Assembly: GCA_009767595.1 (NCBI GenBank)
Contig: VSDK01015343.1
Coordinates: 437,660 to 501,659 of the forward strand
From: Symbiodinium kawagutii
Taxonomy: Eukaryota > Sar > Dinophyceae > Suessiales > Symbiodiniaceae
Direction of reading: 5' to 3'
Length of the DNA: 64,000 bases
Part shown: piece after piece, positions 57,699-64,000 of the stretch
How the letters are laid out: every line of letters begins with the position of its first letter
Position numbering within the stretch: the stretch's first letter is position 1
Made by a program: the position numbers and the translations under genes
The notes under the pieces: model-generated
Seen by the model: only the letters and a program-made list of their open reading frames with translations
What the model was told of the DNA's origin: nothing
Databases searched by the model: none

Positions 57699-57752
57699 TC
57701 GCTCCCCTTCCAAGGGGATCTAGGGATACCCCTGGCTCCAAGCAGCTCCCTC
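57699..57752 (+). repeat. Dispersed repeat with GGGATACCCCTGGCTCC core, copy 2
   Basis: Matches 25663-25735 in the segment AGGGATACCCCTGGCTCC and in the preceding CTTCCAAGGGGATC / CCCTTTAAAGGGATT palindrome. Confidence 0.6.
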
Positions 57753-58271
57753 CTTACCACCACCGGCAACTGCTGCTGAGCTGCGAATCAAGTCGGGCAC
57801 CTCAAAAGTGCAGCAGCCGGAAGCAACGTCGCTTGCTAAGCACAGCATCATGATGGTTGGGCAGGAATTCATCATGCTGATCATGTCGATCAATGCCAAC
57901 CATTGCCAACCCTTGATTACGGACGACCATCAGGGCTAGATCCAAGAAGTTGACTATCCCGAGCACTGACCCAGAGTGACAGCCTCTAACAACAAGCCTT
58001 CATAGCTGCGTAGGAATTCCCCCTACTAAAGCTCTATTTCTGGTTGGTGGTTTCAAGCCCTCTGAACAATAGCGTCGCATCAACCTGGTAGGCTTGCTTG
58101 TAATTAGTATGACTTGATCAACACTGATGATTCACCAATACTAATGCATGGTCATGATTAGTATCATGATCAATCATGATCATGAACCGAATTGAACAAG
58201 CATAACTAACCATTGATAACCAATACGAGCCATTATCATCAAATATGAATTGACCAATAGTTATGGCATGA

Positions 58272-58381
58272 ATCTTTGTACAAATAGGAAGCCCAAAAAT
58301 GCTAGGTTTACCGCTATAGGGACTATAAATGGCTTAGATTTGATGATAACCGGGGGGTCTCCTATGGCTTGAGAAACCACC
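58272..58381. mobile_element. Hairpin MITE, family 1, degenerate copy
   Basis: Right end GGGGGGTCTCCTATGGCTTGAGAAACCACC is typical of the family; the left end is eroded to ACAAATAGGAAGCCCAAAAA. Confidence 0.4.
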
Positions 58382-58903
58382 TAGCAATCAGGGGCACAAG
58401 CCCAATCTAGGTGCGCAACGCGCCAGTGGTTGCGACAATCTACCAGTGTTTGACCAGTGCTGTCATTCTTTGACCATCAGAAAGAAGGAATTATATAATC
58501 TACCAGAAAAGGTAATTGACCATTGTTTCGATTGTTAGTGATTGCCATCAGTGTCTGACCACTAAGGGATTATAGCCTACGAAAAAGGATCATTGACCAG
58601 TGATGGAATCCCAGGGTACACCTGACATGGCCTCCACCAGCTGCTCAACGGCACCACCGGTCGCCCAGCACGTCGCCACCACAACGCCCACCACAACGGT
58701 TGAACTCATCAGCTCCAGCAGCGACCGTGGCGACGTTTCATCTGGTGACTCTCAACATCCGGATCTCTGGTTGGCGATTCTGCGCCGAGAAAGACGAGTG
58801 GATCAACCAACAAGTCCAAATGAATCGTATGAAAACACCAATTTGTTGTGAAAACTCCATTTTACATGAAAGTGGCTTAATATTGGAGAGAATAAAAAAA
58901 CAC

Positions 58904-59064
58904 CAGGCAAATTTTCTATATGGCCGCGACTGGTTGTACAAGTCGTCCCCCAGGGATCGAAACGCCACCAGTTGCCCAACTGAGGTCATGGCATTGTCCC
59001 ACCGTAGCAAGGAGTAGTAAACTCGTGCCTCGAAATGCAGCTTAATGATGGTTTGGTGTTTAAC
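58904..59064 (-). CDS. Internal exon, unknown protein (54 codons)
   Basis: A 161-nt exon with acceptor CGGGTTGCAG and donor GTGTTT. It starts in phase 0 and reads VKHQTIIKLHFEARVYYSLL, RWDNAMTSVGQLVAFRSLGD and DLYNQSRPYRKFA, leaving two bases. Alternating aromatic and charged residues look like a folded domain, perhaps helical repeats, but I recognise no family. It lies downstream of the ankyrin exon on the same strand and may belong to that gene. A (CT)n tract is in the intron just upstream. Confidence 0.5.
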
Positions 59065-59095
59065 CTGCAACCCGAATGCATAGATACCAGCAGTC

Positions 59096-59130
59096 TCCCT
59101 CTCTCTCTCTCTCTCTAATCTCTCTCTCTC
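59096..59130 (+). repeat. (CT)n microsatellite
   Basis: CTCT run with one AAT interruption, about 30 bp upstream (on the minus strand) of the acceptor of the exon at 58904-59064, where it could act as a polypyrimidine/purine context. Confidence 0.9.
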
Positions 59131-59727
59131 TTATCAAGAAAAACTTATATACATTCAAAAACACTATTAGAAACACATATATCCGTGTGCGCGCCATGCT
59201 TGCAGATTTACATTTTGATTTATAAACTGACATATCTAGATTGGATACCTGGTTATTGTGTGGTATATGGCAGGTGTTTTCCCAAGTGGACATACGCCAG
59301 GTTACATGGTCGTGGTGGTCCAGGCTTGGGGAGTGGTTGGGCCACCGCTTCCAACTGTTTGTGCGAACCAAGCTGCGGTATCCACCCATTGGTGGCGGCA
59401 TTATGGAAGGTGCAAGGTGTGATTTGAGCTTGGAAAGCCGCAGGAAGTCAGGAAGTCAAGTCACATCACAACGGTGTGTCTTTCCAGGGTGCCCAACGAT
59501 AGATTTCAGAAAGCGATGTTTGGAGATGACTTTGGGCAAAGTTGCCAACACATCTATGGCTGTAAGCTACTGTCTGGCACTCGGGAGCGAACAAACACAA
59601 TCGCGTTCAAGTTGGTCAAAGCAAACAGTCACAATGAGTGATAGGATTGCCCATTCCCGAGGATACGACCTCAAGGGACATGGCACCCTGATGGATCTGA
59701 CACTCCGAACCTGCGAGTCCTGTTTAC

Positions 59728-59923
59728 CCGGCAAGTGCACCCCTTGGCTCATGGCGTTCCGATGCTTGCCGGCCACAGCCAGGTGTAGGGCGTTCCAGCC
59801 AGTCACGTTGCCCACATCCAGCAGGCCTCGATGTCCATCAGCAACCGGTCTCAGGAACAGTCCGAACAACCCGTCATGCACAGCTCTGTTGTTCACTATC
59901 AGCAGGCGACCTCTACTTAACTT
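59728..59923 (-). CDS. Exon with ankyrin-like repeats
   Basis: A 196-nt exon with acceptor TATACTTCCCAG and donor GTAAAC. It reads KLSRGRLLIVNNRAVHDGLF, GLFLRPVADGHRGLLDVGNV, TGWNALHLAVAGKHRNAM and SQGVHLP. TGWNALHLAVAGKH matches the ankyrin signature (G-x-TALHxAxxxGH), and ADGHRGLLD just before resembles the end of another repeat. Ankyrin repeats mediate protein binding and are very common in dinoflagellates. The rest of the gene is not identified; exons at 58904-59064 and 60706-60768 are on the same strand. Confidence 0.5.
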
Positions 59924-60705
59924 CTGGGAAGTATAGTTACTGTGACCATGGAAAAAGCACTACCCTAGCAGCTAGCAGCCATAGAAACTCCCATCATTTC
60001 CCTATTAAAAACCACCCGCTCATTCGCCGCTGGGCAGCCCTACGCTTCGCTCTGGTGGCTTCCACCTTGGTGTTGCCGCTGCCAACCAGGAAATCCATGG
60101 CTAGTTGAAGGGTTGATCCATTGTCTCATCGTGGTTATTGAAGCTTAAGAGTTGTTAATAGTGGAGAATACCTTGAGATGTTTAACCACTGTTGGTCAAA
60201 TAAATCTAATAAAAGGTGGATCATAACTTAATCTTGGTTACTGGTAGTGGGTCAATCGTCACAGTCAATCGTGGCGGACAATGACTGAATGATGACCAAA
60301 AGCCAACAATAGTGGTTGATGACTGTTGATGGTTTCGAAGGGTTGTCCTCCCAAAACTTGTTAGTATTGAGCCAACCTGCCAAAAAAAACAACTAGTGTA
60401 CAGTAATGGTTCGAATGTCACCACGCAGGAAAATTTGGTCTGACAAAGGCTTTTGCACAAGCCCTCCAAGGTCACGTCACAAGGATCGACTCAACTTTGC
60501 TTTCTGATTGGGCATGTGATGCGTGATGCAGCTTCTGTCCGGTACAATGCTGATTTCTTGTGCAAAAACAGCTTCTTTATCTGGGATCCCTAGCGACCTG
60601 GTGCATTTGTTGCCAGGCTTCAATTGCTTGGAGTCCATTCATCTTTTATCGTTGACATCTGAGTGTTCCCCCCGGCATTCGCCCGGCATTCGCAGAATGC
60701 GTGAC

Positions 60706-60768
60706 CATGGGATCTGTGAAAATCATTTTTGCCCGCGCAGCTTTCATGATCATGTAATCCCATTCATT
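60706..60768 (-). CDS. Probable short exon
   Basis: A 63-nt phase 0/0 exon with acceptor TTGCATTCCAG and donor GTCACG, reading NEWDYMIMKAARAKMIFTDP and M. It could join the ankyrin exon downstream, which also starts in phase 0. The frame is open a further 18 codons past the donor (VTHSANAGRMPG...). Family unknown. Confidence 0.4.
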
Positions 60769-60838
60769 CTGGAATGCAAGAAATTTACAGTACATTTCTG
60801 CAGTAGTACTTTGCCGGAATGCAAGAAACGTGTTACAT

Positions 60839-60919
60839 GGTGGTTTCTTGAAATTGAGAACTCCAAAAATGGATGGTTTGTTGCGATGATTTGCGGGTTG
60901 CCCCCATGTAAGAAACCAC
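60839..60919. mobile_element. Hairpin MITE, family 1, short copy
   Basis: GGTGGTTTCTTGAAATTGAGAA on the left mirrors GCCCCCATGTAAGAAACCAC on the right. The interior CCAAAAATGGATGGTTTGTT is typical. Confidence 0.5.
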
Positions 60920-61385
60920 TTTATCAGGACGAAAGGAGGTGTAGTGGACCGCTGTGTGAACCGACATGAGGTGAAAGGGCCAAGGCCACATCCACGTCAC
61001 ACCCAAAGTGTGCCAGCGCATCATAGTGTCCTCACTAATTTGGCGCCACCAACACTGGTTATACAAGTAATTGAATATGGCAAACGACCAACATACTAAC
61101 GGCAAATTATGCTAAACATGATGGCAAACGTGATGACGACCTTTGACCAAAGAATACTTGGTGGCTTGTAGATCCCTTGTTAACCAAAAAAGCACTCAAA
61201 ACCCAAAGGAATAACCTGAGTTGGATCTCAAGAACCGTTCAAAAACAGCCCAAAACCCCAACAGTCAGATCACCTAAGTTAGTGGCTCTAAGGTCCCCAG
61301 AAATATCAACCCACCACACCCATCATGTGGCCAGACTGAGGCCGCAGCAAGGAGCCGCACCACAACATCGTAGCCACCCTGGCGG

Positions 61386-61619
61386 TTGCCGGTTGGTCCC
61401 AAGGCGGCTCTTCATAGAAGCTGGGCATGGCTGGGCACTCTTGCAGACAAAATTCACGCAGAAACAAAGATATCCACTGGTCACAAGGCTTCTAACCTCG
61501 CAGATCTGTGGACCAAAGCTGTGGCACATAGCAGCTGCTATCCATCTGTCACGAGGCTCGTTCCAACTGAGATCATCCCATTTTTGGCAGCAGCGCTTGG
61601 AGCTAATATCATCTGCTAG
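61386..61619 (+). pseudogene. Possible remnant of a Ty1/copia-type pol (RNase H end)
   Basis: The + strand reads KIHAETKISTGHKASNLADL, then WTKAVAHS, and ends after ALGANIIC at TAG. Copia-type polyproteins end with a block of the form K-(I/V)-x-T/G-x(3-5)-N-x-ADxxTK-x-L shortly before their C-terminus, which this resembles. No upstream integrase or reverse transcriptase could be followed, so it would be a 5'-truncated relic. It is the only + strand coding-like piece outside the LINE. Confidence 0.3.
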
Positions 61620-61765
61620 CCGGCTGAAGTAGTTCGAAACGAGGCAGTGCGAGTCCAGAAAACAACCGCAAACATGGAGAGGATTGGAAAGGCCTTGTTC
61701 TGGTCACTTGGAGATTTGGAACCTATGGGAACTTGTGTTTTTGGGGGGTCCAACTGCAACTGTTT

Positions 61766-61867
61766 CTGGTTGGTGGTTTCAACCCCTATGACAAACATTA
61801 GTCAACCAAGCAGTTGTTAATGATTATTACTAGGGAAAAATACAAAACGTCTCAAACCACCAACTAG
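61766..61867. mobile_element. Hairpin MITE, family 2
   Basis: CTGGTTGGTGGTTTCAACCCC on the left mirrors CGTCTCAAACCACCAACTAG on the right, enclosing AGTCAACCAAGCAG, which is also found as AGTCAACCAACCAC in the copy at 50174. Confidence 0.6.
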
Positions 61868-62974
61868 GCTTTGCCTGTTTTTCTCCGACATCTGCCTGTG
61901 CACATTTTTCGGATCTCCACAAGGGATGGCCGAGATCCAACATGGTTTGTGAGGCTACTTTTACTGCGGCTGGTGGAGTGGGTCGTGTGTTTGGCTTGGC
62001 CACAACATGCCAAAACACAGGAGTCATTCCACATTCATCACTTGGGCATACCCTCTCATTGATGCTGTTTTACAAAGCTGTTTTCCACGACTTCCTGATG
62101 ATTGACAGCTTTGCATAAATGCCGCTGTCTGATTCAATCATGATTTTCAGAAAGCAGCTCTGATTGAAAATGCACAAAATACAATCATACGACTATTGAA
62201 AACTCAGTAGTACTCGTTTTCCTGTACTGTGATGATCCATACCGCGTGACCCACCGCTGGAAAATCATCCTGGTACAGGGTACAGGGTACACCCCTCAAA
62301 GCCACCTGCGCTGCGAAATGGATGGGCAGCTCTGACTTGTAGGTCTCAGGGGCGCGGCAAATGGCAAAGGTTGAAGGATTGATGCATGGAAGAACTGTGA
62401 ATACATGGACTAATGGTTGAGTACTGATATAGGATCAACTGATATAGGATCATTCCTGATTGTTTTTCAATCATTTAATTGTTGAGTATCCATATTTTGA
62501 TGACATGGCAAAACATCATTCATGTTTTTTATCATTGATGCTGGCAAGAGGTTGATTATGGTTCATTGATGCTTGTGAATCAACGCGTCATGATTGATAG
62601 ATGGCTAAAGTGCATCACTGCCAACAGTACAGCTGGCCGTGGATTGGAAAATTGATCTTCATAAATAAATACATGGAAAAAATAAATACAGTAAATGCAC
62701 ATAGCCATTTTGGTGATACCGTGCTCTGCGAAGGCAATGTGCGCTAGCCGCTAGCCGATCCAATTCTTGACGCAGCCGCTGTTGAAGAAAAGGAATTCCA
62801 CTGAGAGATGGGTATCTTGATATGGCTCTTTGTCAAAACCCTGTACCCCTGGTTCCATCTGGTTCCCCCATCATTAATTAACCATTGTTTTCCCTTTAGT
62901 TTTGCTGGCTATCATCCACCATTATTGATGGTTAATATTGACCTATAGCCTATAGCCATATTGGTTCGTGACAC

Positions 62975-63061
62975 CTGTGGGATCCTGGTGGTGACAACAT
63001 CCTGAGCAAGCGCCCCTCCAGCTGCCCAAGGAACGCTGGCAATGGTGACGTCTGCACGCAT
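62975..63061 (-). CDS. Probable internal exon, 29 codons
   Basis: An 87-nt phase 0/0 exon with acceptor GAACCTGTCCAG and donor GTGTCA (CAG/GTGTCA). It reads MRADVTIASVPWAAGGALAQ and DVVTTRIPQ. Frame open upstream (FNKLLRGVEPVQ), so the exon may begin earlier. Composition is strongly protein-like; family unknown. Same strand as every other host exon. Confidence 0.45.
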
Positions 63062-63221
63062 CTGGACAGGTTCAACACCACGCAGCAATTTGTTGAAGAT
63101 GACAAACATGCATAACTGCACAACCATCAACAACCGAATTGCCTGGCAACATGTCATGGATGAAATTGGACAATGAGATTACAGCAAGCCTGCATAATTT
63201 TCAACTCTCTTTTTTTTGTTC

Positions 63222-64000
63222 TGTCTCTCTCTCTCTCTCTTTCTCTGTCCATTGCCAGCCACTTTCACTTAAATAAAATAAACACTTGAACATTGAAAGG
63301 CCCTACATCAAACAACATTCAATCACTGTGGTTGCAACTGCGGTGTCGCAAAAACCTCAGAGGCGATTCTTCCTACAGGTCTACAAGAACATACTGGATC
63401 CATGATGACCATTTCAAGTAGCTGCTGTCGTCACGGTGAATTTCCAGCCTCCAACAGAAAGGCAACCATTTCTGCATTGCCTGCAGCTGAATGACGTGAC
63501 CAAATCATTGTGACATGGCTGGACCACCTAGCCGCGCTCGCTGGTGTGTACGACATGTCAAGAGCTGATCGTGATGCAAATTCTGATGCTTATGCTGCTG
63601 ATAATCACAATGCCAATAAGAATGTATAATCAATCATTCATGTTGTGCAGCGGTGGTGATGCTTATGAAGATCATTCTGAGATGATCCGCGATCACAAGC
63701 CTTGCCGACATGTTGCACTGAATCGAAAGGAGACGGCTTGATTTATCTTTTCTTGTTGCCGGTGTTCCAAGAATGATGCCACAGTATGAGCCTCATTAAG
63801 TTGAGAGACCCATTGGCTGTTACCAAACAAATCAAAGGACCGGGCTGAAAATGGGAAAAACGATTGGACAAGAGTCAAAAAAATGGTGCCGCACAAGGTT
63901 GTGAACAAGGTTAACCCCCCCAAAAAAACTATGACGCAACAAATGCGTAGATGCCACGTTTCCACACACAGTTTTTTAAATGCAAATTCGCACATGAAAA
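63222..64000. other. (CT)n tract and sequence without a supported gene
   Basis: A (CT)n microsatellite at 63222-63246 is followed by about 750 bp in which I found no exon with credible borders on either strand. Confidence 0.35.

Larger units (their letters stand above)
54130..58900. other. Long stretch without a supported gene
   Basis: From about 54140 to 54700 and 56160 to 57110 the sequence is A/T-rich with loose repeats of ATGGTT, AATGATTGA and TAACCAT. A GC-rich island at 56000-56140 is open in several frames on both strands, and no frame was preferred. A dispersed repeat is at 57699-57752. Confidence 0.35.

Overview
The window looks like nuclear DNA of a dinoflagellate, most likely a Symbiodiniaceae-type symbiont. 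There are no prokaryotic operons. Coding sequence comes as many short minus-strand exons (about 45-210 nt) with phase-compatible GT-AG borders, and one GC-AG border, spread through long simple-repeat-rich introns. The only long reading frames belong to a retroelement type that I recall being reported from Symbiodinium (a LINE carrying a cytosine methyltransferase). The assignment rests on style and that recollection, not on a marker gene.

The clearest object is a complete 9.46-kb non-LTR retrotransposon on the + strand (36498-45954), bounded by a perfect 17-bp target-site duplication. Its first frame (36662-40660) encodes a C5-cytosine DNA methyltransferase with all main motifs, then three ubiquitin-like repeats ending in Arg-Gly-Gly-Gly-Gly, a large unassigned region and a C-terminal coiled coil. 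The second frame (open from 40661, first ATG 40760, to 45910) encodes hydrophobic N-terminal segments, an APE-type endonuclease, reverse transcriptase, a CCHC knuckle and RNase H. Both are in the same frame, separated by one TGA. The 5' end resembles a shortened dinoflagellate spliced leader.

Host genes lie on the minus strand. Two multi-exon genes, A (about 9.7-16.0 kb) and B (about 46.1-54.1 kb), share at least four homologous exons in the same order and are diverged paralogues of unknown function. The retrotransposon sits about 0.1 kb beyond the last recognised exon of B, opposite to transcription; exons at 34.6-35.1 kb continue in compatible phase, so it may lie in a B intron. Other minus-strand pieces include a GT61-like glycosyltransferase (26.1-26.4 kb), an ankyrin-repeat exon (59.7-59.9 kb) and unidentified exons. 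Exon borders were read by eye and no transcript was available; genes are certainly incomplete.

Repeats dominate the rest: a 4-kb foldback-like inverted repeat (4.06-8.07 kb) built from degenerate about 145-bp units; a 1.24-kb element (20050-21286) inserted in a CTA microsatellite and carrying ten palindromic units of about 42 bp; several families of about 100-bp hairpin MITEs; and many (CT)n, (CTA)n, (GTAT)n and (GATA/GATG)n tracts. No rRNA, tRNA or CRISPR was seen.
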